Assembly (NCBI GenBank): GCA_948933715.1
Contig: CAQZPH010000013.1
Span: 1 to 23,783 of the forward strand
Source of the DNA: an uncultured Eubacteriales bacterium
GTDB taxonomy: Bacteria > Bacillota > Clostridia > Oscillospirales > Acutalibacteraceae
Direction of reading: 5' to 3'
Length of the DNA stretch: 23,783 bases
This document shows positions 15,264 through 22,315 of this stretch, piece after piece (position 1 is the stretch's first letter; every line of letters begins with the position of its first letter). The translations under genes were made by a program, and so were the position numbers. Under the pieces are notes generated by a model. That model saw nothing but the letters and a program-made list of their open reading frames with translations, was not told the origin of the DNA and did no database searches.

Positions 15264-15610
15264 TTATAAACCCTCCTATTTAATTATTCTGCCAACATGT
15301 ATTTTAGAAATATTATTTTGAGTTTTTATATTTTAAAAAGTTAAAGTATCAAAAAGCTATAGCATAAAACTTTTAAAATCATAATGCTACAAAATAGTTA
15401 TATATCTTGCAAAAAAGCTGATAAAAAGTATTTTTATAATATTTTAAAATTAGAGATTTGGTTAAAGATTTATATAAATTAACAGCTATAGCTAAAAATT
15501 TAGATATATAAAATTTATAAACTATCTTTAAGGGAAAACAGCAACTTAAATATGTTTTACATAGTAAATTTATGCCTATTAGTTAAATATGATAAATTTA
15601 TAAATTTATG
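15264..15610. other. AT-rich intergenic stretch between NSS transporter and tRNA-fMet
   Basis: No gene is seen here. It holds the transporter promoter (minus strand, 15325-15352) and a short inverted repeat TAGCAT/ATGCTA (15360-15365 with 15384-15389). Near 15590-15610 there are AT-rich direct repeats of the type ATAAATTTAT just before the tRNA promoter. No riboswitch fold was recognised. Confidence 0.6.
15325..15352 (-). promoter_or_regulatory. candidate promoter of the NSS transporter gene
   Basis: On the minus strand, TTGATA (15352-15347), a 16-base spacer and TATAAA (15330-15325) lie about 60 bases before the start codon. Confidence 0.55.
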
Positions 15611-15639
15611 TTGACTTAATCGTAAATATGTTGTAAACT
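15611..15639 (+). promoter_or_regulatory. candidate promoter of tRNA-fMet
   Basis: TTGACT (15611-15616), a 17-base spacer and TAAACT (15634-15639) lie 26 bases before the tRNA. An overlapping alternative, TTGTAA (15631-15636), 17 bases, TATTAT (15654-15659), would start transcription almost at the mature 5' end. Confidence 0.55.
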
Positions 15640-15665
15640 AAAACAATAGTCGCTATTATATATAC

Positions 15666-15742
<77 letters not shown>

Positions 15743-15746
15743 GGAA

Positions 15747-15795
15747 GCCCCTGAGGGGCAAGTCGTGCACGAATTAGTGTGCGACTTTTTGTTTT
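15747..15795 (+). terminator. tandem hairpins and terminator after tRNA-fMet
   Basis: A small perfect hairpin GCCCC-TGA-GGGGC (15747-15759) is followed at once by a 10-bp stem (15761-15770 with 15777-15786, two G-U pairs) and a T-rich tail at 15786-15796. The second is a good intrinsic terminator. The first may help 3'-end processing. Confidence 0.85.
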
Positions 15796-15895
15796 TATGC
15801 ACGCAAGGAAGCTCTTGGATCCCTCATGATTATTCGTACAGAAAAATAAAAGTTTTTATGTATTATATCTTTCTTAAAATTTATAGTTAAATATG

Positions 15896-15925
15896 AAAAA
15901 CCACCAACTTATGTTGGTGGTTTAA
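15896..15925 (-). terminator. intrinsic terminator of spoVT
   Basis: A perfect 10-bp stem (15899-15908 with 15913-15922) with a 4-base loop lies just after the spoVT stop. On the minus strand it ends in TTTTT. Confidence 0.9.
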
Positions 15926-15930
15926 AAGTT

Positions 15931-16473
15931 CTATTCCATTTGTTTCCCGAGAAAAATTGCTGCAGTTTGTACTAATTTTGTTTCGGTATCACCTGGAATA
16001 GTATTGTTTTCGTTTTGCAACATTATCACAGCTCCGGTTACGTCGCCCGCAACTATTATAGGAGAAATTACAACTGCTTTTTTGTCCATACCTTCAATAG
16101 GGGTTATTGGGTTTGAATCATTTGCTGGTTTAAAGGTATAATTTTGCCGTGCCTCCATTAGGTCTTCTACGGAGGAGGTAATTCTTCTTTCTAGGTACTC
16201 TCTTTTTGAAAGGCCTGCAACTGCAACAACGTGATCTCGGTCACAAATTACTACTGGAAAATTTGAAATATGTGCTAAAACATCTGAATATGTTGTAGCA
16301 AATGGAGATAATTCACCTACAGGTGAATATTTTTTAAAGATTACGCCTCCATCAGTATCTGTATATATTTCTAATGGATCTCCTTCGCGAATTCTAAGTG
16401 TTCTTCGTATCTCCTTAGGGATAACAACTCTTCCTAAGTCATCAATTCGTCTTACAATGCCAGTTGCTTTCAC
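15931..16473 (-). CDS. spoVT: stage V sporulation protein T, forespore transcription regulator
   Basis: SpoVT is an AbrB-type DNA-binding regulator that tunes sigma-G dependent genes in the developing forespore. The 180 residues show the swapped-hairpin AbrB domain at 1-50, starting MKATGIVRRIDDLGRVVIPKEIRRTLRIREGD. A GAF-like domain follows from about residue 56 to the end, including VVICDRDHVVAVAG and the VISPIIVAGDVTGAVIM strand pair. The start is GTG 16473 with AAGGAGGA upstream. It ends at a strong terminator. The spoVAE gene lies directly upstream on the same strand, but 125 bases apart. No confident sigma-G promoter was found by eye. Confidence 0.96.
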   Translation of the reverse strand: MKATGIVRRIDDLGRVVIPKEIRRTLRIREGDPLEIYTDTDGGVIFKKYSPVGELSPFATTYSDVLAHISNFPVVICDRDHVVAVAGLSKREYLERRITSSVEDLMEARQNYTFKPANDSNPITPIEGMDKKAVVISPIIVAGDVTGAVIMLQNENNTIPGDTETKLVQTAAIFLGKQME

Positions 16474-16598
16474 CTTTTAGTTCCTCCTTAAAAAGTTATT
16501 CTTTATAATTAAATCAAAACTTTTAATTATTGTTGTGTTAATATTATTTACATATAATTTACTTATATGCAGAAAACTGGAAAAATTTTATTAAATAA

Positions 16599-16955
16599 TT
16601 AACTTTTATCTCCAGGTTTAGATATTAACGCGGCAATATATCCGAAAAATACAGCAGCGGCAATTCCAGCAGCTCCCGCACTTATTCCCCCTGTTAGCAC
16701 TCCCATAAGACCTTTTTCTTTTACAAACTCAAGAGTACCCTTTGCCATTGTATACCCAAATCCAGTTAAAGGAACTGTTGCGCCAGCTCCCGCGAATTCT
16801 ACAAGAGGCTCGTAAAGTCCAATCGCGGTTAAAGCAACTCCTAGTGTTACAAACAATACAAGAATTCTAGCCGGTGTAAGGTTTGTTTTATCTATTAATA
16901 TTTGTCCGATAACGCATATAAGACCACCTATAATAAAAGCTTTTATATATTCCAT
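16599..16955 (-). CDS. spoVAE: stage V sporulation protein AE
   Basis: SpoVAE is one of the SpoVA membrane proteins that move dipicolinic acid into the forespore and release it on germination. The 118-residue protein has about three hydrophobic helices (near 5-20, 29-52 and 86-111). The family central block LYEPLVEFAGAGATVPLTGFG (about 48-68) and GTLEFVKEKGLMGVLTGG are both clear. ATG 16955 has AAAGGAG upstream. Usually it follows spoVAC and spoVAD in one operon; here neither is beside it, and the upstream neighbour is a divergent response regulator. It may be a relocated or extra copy. Confidence 0.92.
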   Translation of the reverse strand: MEYIKAFIIGGLICVIGQILIDKTNLTPARILVLFVTLGVALTAIGLYEPLVEFAGAGATVPLTGFGYTMAKGTLEFVKEKGLMGVLTGGISAGAAGIAAAVFFGYIAALISKPGDKS

Positions 16956-17059
16956 CGTATCACTCCTTTTGTAAACTTATTATTTCGTACAATTTCTTAT
17001 TTATGTAAATATTTATTAAAATAATTTCTTATATTTTTGAAAAAATTTTGTAAAAGTTC

Positions 17060-17088
17060 GTGAAAAATTAGAATTAATGGTTTATAAT
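17060..17088 (+). promoter_or_regulatory. candidate promoter of the response regulator gene
   Basis: GTGAAA (17060-17065), a 17-base spacer and a perfect TATAAT (17083-17088) lie about 50 bases before the start codon. The -35 box is weak. Confidence 0.45.
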
Positions 17089-17139
17089 GGAAATATATCA
17101 CTTTATTTAGGTTTTTAAACGGGAGTTGGATGTATAAAA

Positions 17140-17823
17140 ATGTCAAAAATATTAATAGTAGATGATGATATAAATATTTGTGAACTTTTAAAACTTAATA
17201 TCGAAAAAGAAGGCTTTAAAACGGTAGTAGCAAATGACGGAAAATCTGCCATTGAGAAGTTTTCTTATGATGAACCTGATTTGATTTTACTTGATATAAT
17301 GTTGCCGGAACTCGATGGTTGGCAGGTGTGCAAAACTATAAGAAAGACTTCAAGTTGCCCAGTTATAATGATTACTGCAAAAGGAGAACTTTTTGACAAA
17401 GTATTTGGGTTAGAATTAGGTGCAGATGATTATATAGTGAAACCTTTTGAAATAAAAGAAGTAATAGCTAGGATAAAAGCTGTGCTTCGAAGAGCAAATA
17501 AAAAAGATGAGGATAGGAAAAAAAATCTTGATTTTGATAAGTTAACTATAAATATAACGAATTATGAATTAAAGATTAATGGTAAAGTAATAGAAACGCC
17601 ACCTAAAGAAATGGAACTTATTTATCATCTTGCGAGTAATCCTAATAGAGTGTTTACGAGAAATCAACTTCTTGACGAGGTTTGGGGGTTTGATTATTAC
17701 GGAGATTCAAGAACAGTTGATGTACACATTAAAAGATTGCGCGAAAAGCTAGAAAATGTTTCAGAGAAATGGTCGCTTAAAACAGTGTGGGGGGTAGGTT
17801 ATAAATTTGAGGTAAAGATATAA
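17140..17823 (+). CDS. OmpR/PhoB-family response regulator
   Basis: This is a two-component transcription regulator. The receiver domain (1-120) has the acidic pocket D8-D10, the phosphoacceptor D52 in LILLDIMLPELDGW, T79 and K101-P102. The C-terminal winged helix (about 130-227) has the recognition region FTRNQLLDEVWG and SRTVDVHIKRLREKL, ending WGVGYKFEV. All key residues are intact. The ribosome site is weak: GGGAG lies 14 bases before the ATG at 17140. No histidine kinase gene is adjacent. Instead a 393-base gap separates it from an htrA-like protease gene on the same strand. In Bacillus the CssR regulator with its kinase CssS controls htrA, so this may be the equivalent regulator with its kinase missing or elsewhere. 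That link is inference. Confidence 0.93.
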   Translation: MSKILIVDDDINICELLKLNIEKEGFKTVVANDGKSAIEKFSYDEPDLILLDIMLPELDGWQVCKTIRKTSSCPVIMITAKGELFDKVFGLELGADDYIVKPFEIKEVIARIKAVLRRANKKDEDRKKNLDFDKLTINITNYELKINGKVIETPPKEMELIYHLASNPNRVFTRNQLLDEVWGFDYYGDSRTVDVHIKRLREKLENVSEKWSLKTVWGVGYKFEVKI

Positions 17824-18216
17824 TATTAAAAATAAAAACATATGTTTTAAAATGTTATAAATAATATTGTTCCTTCTTATGATTTGATAGAAAATATGAT
17901 AAAATTCGTGAATTAAAGGGAGTATATTAGATATTAGAATAAAAATAGGTAAAATGAATTTTTAAAATTTAAAAATATCGTCTAAGGAACAAAAACTGTA
18001 TTAGACAAAATTTTAATAGATTACATACGAAGGATAAACTTAAAATTAAATATAAAATGAAGATGCCTAGGGAATTTTATGGCGCAAGGTAAAAACACTT
18101 TACTAAAATTTTAATTTAATGTAAGTGATACAATGGAAGAATAAATAACGATGTAGTTTATTTTTATGAGATTTTATAGTATAATTGTAATGATAATTTA
18201 ATGTGGAGGAATTTTT
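17824..18216 (+). other. non-coding gap between response regulator and htrA
   Basis: No gene is seen in this very AT-rich stretch, which has stops in every plus frame. It contains a 14-base palindrome AAAACATATGTTTT at 17835-17848. A separated 9-bp perfect inverted repeat TTGTTCCTT (17867-17875) and AAGGAACAA (17983-17991) is also present, with an AT palindrome between the arms near 17957-17975. A weak htrA promoter lies at the right end. No recognisable histidine-kinase motif survives here. Confidence 0.6.
18157..18185 (+). promoter_or_regulatory. candidate promoter of htrA
   Basis: TTTATT (18157-18162), a 17-base spacer and a perfect TATAAT (18180-18185) lie 31 bases before the ATG. The poor -35 box would fit a gene that depends on an activator. 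Confidence 0.45.
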
Positions 18217-19632
18217 ATGAGTGATAATTATAATGATGAGAACTTTTTCGAAGAAGACGAGAATAATTCATTTGATTTAGGTACCAAGCCTGATTATGAT
18301 GAGGACGAAATAAATTCTTGGTCTGAGATGAGTAAAAAATATGATACAAGTGGGTTTGGAGAGACTGAAGATTCTGCACCTATTTTCAAAAAAAGACCGT
18401 CACATTATTTAGAAGAAAATAAAGGTAATTCCCCTTATAATTATGATGAGGAGTATGCAGGGGTTCACCAAAATGCATATGCTATTAGCGCAAGGAAGAT
18501 AGATAAAGGATTTAAAGTATTTTTAATCGTATCAGGCATCATTCTTGGAATAATAGCTATGGTTATAGGAGCGGCAATGCTTGCCTCGTACTTAAAAGGT
18601 CAAGGGTTATTTCCACTAAACAACCAAAATCCGAATAATAATTCTGCAGTTATCAATACAGTTGATATTATAGATTCACAAGGAACCAAACCTGCAGAAG
18701 AAATATATCAGCAGGTTGCGCCGTCTATTGTTGGAGTTATAACTTATAATCCATCAGCAGGACTTGTATCTGCAGCAGCAGGGCAAGGTTCAGGAATTAT
18801 TATGACAGCAGATGGTTATATTGTTACCAATTCGCATGTTATTGGAAATAGTAATAAATATACGGTTACAGTTGTAACAAGTGATAGAAAAGAATATCCG
18901 GCTAAAGTTGTAGGGTACGATACAAGAACTGATTTAGCAGTGCTAAAAATAGAAGCATCAGGTCTTAAAGCAGCTGAATTTGGCAATTCAGATCAATTAG
19001 CTGTGGGTGCAAGAGTTTTAGCTATTGGAAATCCTGGAGGACTTGAATTTTATAATACTCTTACAAGCGGACTAATATCTGCCCTTAATCGTTCACTTGG
19101 AGCTAATAGTCTTGTAAAATATATTCAAACTGATGCTGCTATTAATCCTGGGAACTCAGGTGGAGCTTTACTTAATATGTATGGTCAAGTAATTGGGGTT
19201 AACGTAGCTAAGGCAAGTGATTATGAAGGAATAGGTTTTGCAATTCCGGTAAACACTGTTAAAACTATTGTAGATAGCATAGTAAGTAAGGGATATGTTG
19301 CAGGCCGAGTTAAATTAGGAATTGTTCTAAGGCCTTTATCGGCGTATGAAGCAAAAGTAAACGATGTACCCCAAGGTCTTTTAGTTATGGAGATATCAAA
19401 CGGCAGCAATGTTGCAGCCGAAGGCCTTAAAGTAGGCGATATTATTACTAAATTTGACGGCATTGACACAACTTCAACATCTTCACTTTATAGCGAATTA
19501 TCAAAACATAGCCCAGGGGATTCTGTTAAGCTAACAGTTTATAGATTATCTGTGTCTGGCATACACGGGGCACAAGGGTCTAGTGTTGATATAAATGTAA
19601 CTTTAGTTGAAGATAAAGGCGAATCACAATAA
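18217..19632 (+). CDS. membrane-anchored HtrA/DegP-like serine protease with PDZ domain
   Basis: HtrA proteases degrade misfolded proteins at the outer face of the membrane. The 471-residue protein has a long acidic cytoplasmic tail (1-98) and one membrane helix (about 99-125). An Asn-rich linker follows, then a trypsin-like domain (about 158-355) with the triad H207 (NSHVIG), D239 (TDLAVL) and S314 (NPGNSGGALL). A C-terminal PDZ domain (about 362-465) has the carboxylate-binding-type VKLGIVLRPL and QGLLVMEI strands. The ATG at 18217 has TGGAGGA upstream. It lies downstream of a response regulator and ends at a palindromic terminator. All catalytic residues are intact. The gene is htrA-like; which Bacillus paralog (HtrA, HtrB, YycK) it matches cannot be settled. 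Confidence 0.94.
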   Translation: MSDNYNDENFFEEDENNSFDLGTKPDYDEDEINSWSEMSKKYDTSGFGETEDSAPIFKKRPSHYLEENKGNSPYNYDEEYAGVHQNAYAISARKIDKGFKVFLIVSGIILGIIAMVIGAAMLASYLKGQGLFPLNNQNPNNNSAVINTVDIIDSQGTKPAEEIYQQVAPSIVGVITYNPSAGLVSAAAGQGSGIIMTADGYIVTNSHVIGNSNKYTVTVVTSDRKEYPAKVVGYDTRTDLAVLKIEASGLKAAEFGNSDQLAVGARVLAIGNPGGLEFYNTLTSGLISALNRSLGANSLVKYIQTDAAINPGNSGGALLNMYGQVIGVNVAKASDYEGIGFAIPVNTVKTIVDSIVSKGYVAGRVKLGIVLRPLSAYEAKVNDVPQGLLVMEISNGSNVAAEGLKVGDIITKFDGIDTTSTSSLYSELSKHSPGDSVKLTVYRLSVSGIHGAQGSSVDINVTLVEDKGESQ

Positions 19633-19660
19633 AAAGTAGATTAATATCTTATTAACAAAT

Positions 19661-19694
19661 AAATGCCCCCGTCATATGACGGGGGCATTTTATA
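19661..19694. terminator. bidirectional palindromic terminator between htrA and the aro operon
   Basis: A perfect 30-base palindrome (19661-19690, arms beginning AAATGCCCCCGTC) sits between the convergent genes. On the plus strand it runs into TTTTAT, on the minus strand into TTTATTTG. The C5/G5 core makes it very stable. Confidence 0.9.
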
Positions 19695-19700
19695 ATATGT

Positions 19701-19976
19701 TTATTGTGTTTTGTGTGTAAAGATAAAGTCATTTTGAATATCTTTACTTGTTTTTAATATTTCGTTAAATATGGGCAGTACATACTTATATTTATCACTA
19801 GAATTTATTTTAATATTATTTAATATATTTTTTTCTCGAGCCTCATCTAATACCGGTAACTTATCGGCAAGTTTTATCTTAGCAATGCATTCAGAACACT
19901 TCATTCTTTTTAAGAGAAGCGATAAAATCTCATTGTCTATAATATCTATTTGTTTTCTAATCTCGGGTAACGTCAT
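19701..19976 (-). CDS. chorismate mutase, AroQ type
   Basis: The enzyme rearranges chorismate to prephenate, the first step to phenylalanine and tyrosine. The 91-residue all-helical protein keeps the residues known from the E. coli AroQ domain: R7 (EIRKQID), R24 (LLKRM), K35, D44, R47-E48 (LDEARE), and a glutamine near 81. It stands as a free single-domain enzyme, not fused to PheA or AroF. Its ATG overlaps the chorismate synthase stop by 4 bases (ATGA), and GGAGG lies 10 bases upstream. It is the last gene of the aro operon and directly uses the product of the gene before it. Confidence 0.92.
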   Translation of the reverse strand: MTLPEIRKQIDIIDNEILSLLLKRMKCSECIAKIKLADKLPVLDEAREKNILNNIKINSSDKYKYVLPIFNEILKTSKDIQNDFIFTHKTQ

Positions 19977-21058
19977 AATAAATTTGCCTCCTTGAAAAAG
20001 TCAACCAAAGCAATAGCTGCAATTGACTCAACTACAGGTACGGCTCGCGGAACAATACATGGGTCATGACGACCAGTTACAGATAACTTTGCAGGTTTGC
20101 GTGATAGAATATCCACAGTATTTTGCAATTTAGAGATAGATGATGTTGGTTTAACAGCACAACGAAATACAATTGGCATACCGGACGATATACCGCCTAG
20201 TATTCCGCCGTGATTATTTGTAACAGTCGATATTTCTCCATTATTAATTGTAAATTCATCATTGTGCTTACTACCGGTCATTGTAGTAGAACGAAATCCC
20301 GCTCCAAATTCTATTCCTTTGATCCCGGGGATTGAAAAAATCAGCGATGCTATTTTATTTTCAATTCCATCAAATATGGGGCTGCCAAGCCCTGCAGGAA
20401 CATGAGTTATTGCGCATTCGATTATACCACCGGTGCTGTCACCGTCATTTTTTGCTAGAAGTATTTTTTGAATCATTTTTTCTTTTAAAGATTCGTTAAT
20501 TAAAGGGAATTTATTAGTAGATAAGCTTTTAAGAAGATCATCCGGAATAGTGCTTTCAAACGGGGTATCGCAGATATCAAAAATTGAATATATGTGCGCC
20601 CCAATAATAATCCCACGGCGCTCTAAGAGTTGCCTGCAAACTGCTCCACAAAAAGTTAACGAAGCGGTTAATCTACCCGAGAGGTGCCCACCACCTCTTG
20701 GGTCATTAAATCCATTATATTTTATGTATGATGAATAATCAGCGTGTCCAGGTCTTATATTGTTAGCAATACTTTTGTAATCATCTGACTTTATATCGTT
20801 ATTTTTTATTAAAGCACAAATAGGTGCACCTGTAGTATATCCATTTAAAATTCCAGAAATAATGTTAGGAACATCATTTTCTGTTCTAGATGTTGCAGTG
20901 TCATTAGTTCCCGGGGCACGCCTTGACATTTCTACGAGTATTTTTTCAAAGTCAATTTTTTCACCAGCGGGGATATTGTCAATCACAGCCCCAATTGTTG
21001 GACCATGACTTTCTCCAAAAATAGAAATTTTTATGTTACCATTAAATATCGAGGACAT
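19973..21058 (-). CDS. aroC: chorismate synthase
   Basis: The enzyme converts EPSP to chorismate using reduced FMN, the last step of the shikimate pathway. At 361 residues it has the normal length. Signatures seen are FGESHGPTIGAVIDNIPAG near the start, RPGHADYSSYIKYNG, DPRGGGHLSGRLTA, and RHDPCIVPRAVPVVESIAA near the end. The start at 21058 was chosen because the family begins MSSxFG-like and a GGAGG lies 8 bases upstream; the frame stays open 11 residues further but that part overlaps aroA and looks unrelated. It overlaps the 3' end of aroA by 17 bases and chorismate mutase by 4, so the operon is tightly coupled. Confidence 0.96.
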   Translation of the reverse strand: MSSIFNGNIKISIFGESHGPTIGAVIDNIPAGEKIDFEKILVEMSRRAPGTNDTATSRTENDVPNIISGILNGYTTGAPICALIKNNDIKSDDYKSIANNIRPGHADYSSYIKYNGFNDPRGGGHLSGRLTASLTFCGAVCRQLLERRGIIIGAHIYSIFDICDTPFESTIPDDLLKSLSTNKFPLINESLKEKMIQKILLAKNDGDSTGGIIECAITHVPAGLGSPIFDGIENKIASLIFSIPGIKGIEFGAGFRSTTMTGSKHNDEFTINNGEISTVTNNHGGILGGISSGMPIVFRCAVKPTSSISKLQNTVDILSRKPAKLSVTGRHDPCIVPRAVPVVESIAAIALVDFFKEANLL

Positions 21059-22310
21059 CCACAATTCCTCCAAGTTTATTATAATCCTCAAAAAACGAAG
21101 GATAAGATTTACTTATACTTTCAGCTTCAGAGATGCATATTTTACCAGTAGCTTTTATTGCTGCAATTGAAAAAGCCATTACAATTCTATGATCATTAAA
21201 CCCATTTAAATTAGCTTTTTCAAAATAAGGGTTTCCTTCAATTAAAAGTCCATCATCAGTTTCAATTACATTAACACCAAGGGCAGTTAACCCAGTGTAT
21301 AATGAGCGAAGTCTATCACTTTCTTTATATTTAAGACGTGATGCCCCCGAGATGCGAGTGGTACCTTTAGCGCACGCACCTAATATTGATAAAATAGGAA
21401 CTAAATCAGGAATTTGTGCAGCAAAAATATTTATGCCCGATAATTCACCCGGTGCTACAGTAATTTCCTTATCAGAATAAGTTATATTAGCACCCATTCT
21501 GTAAAGCAGTTTAGAAATAGCTTTATCTCCTTGAATTGAATCCATACTAAGGCCACGGATTTTTATAGGTTTTCCAATAGCACCCGCTGCCATGAAAAAT
21601 GCAGCCTGAGACCAATCCCCTTCAACGGTATATTTTTGTGCGTGATACTTTTGATTTCCAGATATTTTAAATCCATTTTCAGTGCGGGTAACATTAACAC
21701 CGAATTGTTCCATAGTTTTTATAGTCATGTTAATATACCCGTCAGACTCAATAGGAGTAGTGATAATGATTTCGCTATCTCCTTTTAAAAGAGGTAAAGC
21801 AAACAGAAGACCTGTTACAAATTGAGAACTTATGTCCCCCGGAATTTCAAATTTACCAGGGATTAAATGCCCAGAAACAGTGAGTGGTAAAGTACCTGAA
21901 GAAACACAGTTAACCCCAAAGTTAGGAAGAAACTTTGTAAATACATCAAGGGGTCTAGCTATCAAGCTACCCATACCTTCAAATATGGTTTCCACACCGC
22001 AGGCACAGACAATTGGAATTAAAAATCTTAACGTTGATCCTGATTCATAACAATTGAGTGTAACGTAATTTTGAGAAAAAGCATAGCGTGAATCGATAAT
22101 TAAACGATTTGATACAAGGTTAACTGATGCGCCCAGTGCTTTAGCAGCATTAATTGTTGCCATTATATCGTTAGATAAGTCGATAGGATAAATTTCGCTT
22201 ATATCTTTAGCCAACAATGCACAGATGATAGCACGATGTGCATCACTTTTGGATGGGGGTACGTCTAAAGTTCCAGAGAGTGCCTGTGGCGTAATTAGAG
22301 CAGTACTCAT
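21042..22310 (-). CDS. aroA: 3-phosphoshikimate 1-carboxyvinyltransferase (EPSP synthase)
   Basis: The enzyme joins phosphoenolpyruvate to shikimate 3-phosphate and is the target of glyphosate. The 422 residues have PPSKSDAHRA at 18-27 (catalytic lysine K21), ESGSTLRF (89-96), RPLDVFTKFLPNFGV, SQFVTGLLFALPLL, and KESDRLR and NDHRIVMAFS in the second half. The PEP-loop motif is ESGSTLR, where E. coli has NAGTAMRP, so it belongs to a different EPSPS class from the enteric type. ATG 22310 follows aroB by 5 bases, and its GGAGG ribosome site overlaps the last two glycine codons of aroB. Confidence 0.96.
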   Translation of the reverse strand: MSTALITPQALSGTLDVPPSKSDAHRAIICALLAKDISEIYPIDLSNDIMATINAAKALGASVNLVSNRLIIDSRYAFSQNYVTLNCYESGSTLRFLIPIVCACGVETIFEGMGSLIARPLDVFTKFLPNFGVNCVSSGTLPLTVSGHLIPGKFEIPGDISSQFVTGLLFALPLLKGDSEIIITTPIESDGYINMTIKTMEQFGVNVTRTENGFKISGNQKYHAQKYTVEGDWSQAAFFMAAGAIGKPIKIRGLSMDSIQGDKAISKLLYRMGANITYSDKEITVAPGELSGINIFAAQIPDLVPILSILGACAKGTTRISGASRLKYKESDRLRSLYTGLTALGVNVIETDDGLLIEGNPYFEKANLNGFNDHRIVMAFSIAAIKATGKICISEAESISKSYPSFFEDYNKLGGIVDVLDI

Positions 22311-22315
22311 AGTAT

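Noticed and set aside
16956..17139. Sigma-G promoters for spoVAE and spoVT
   Set aside because: No pair of boxes with acceptable match and spacing could be found by eye in either upstream region.
17824..18216. Decayed histidine kinase gene between regulator and htrA
   Set aside because: No H-box, N-box or G-box peptide could be read in any plus frame; only short AT-rich fragments remain, so a pseudogene call is not supported.
21059..21091. N-terminal extension of chorismate synthase
   Set aside because: The family start at 21058 has GGAGG 8 bases upstream; the extension would cover that ribosome site.
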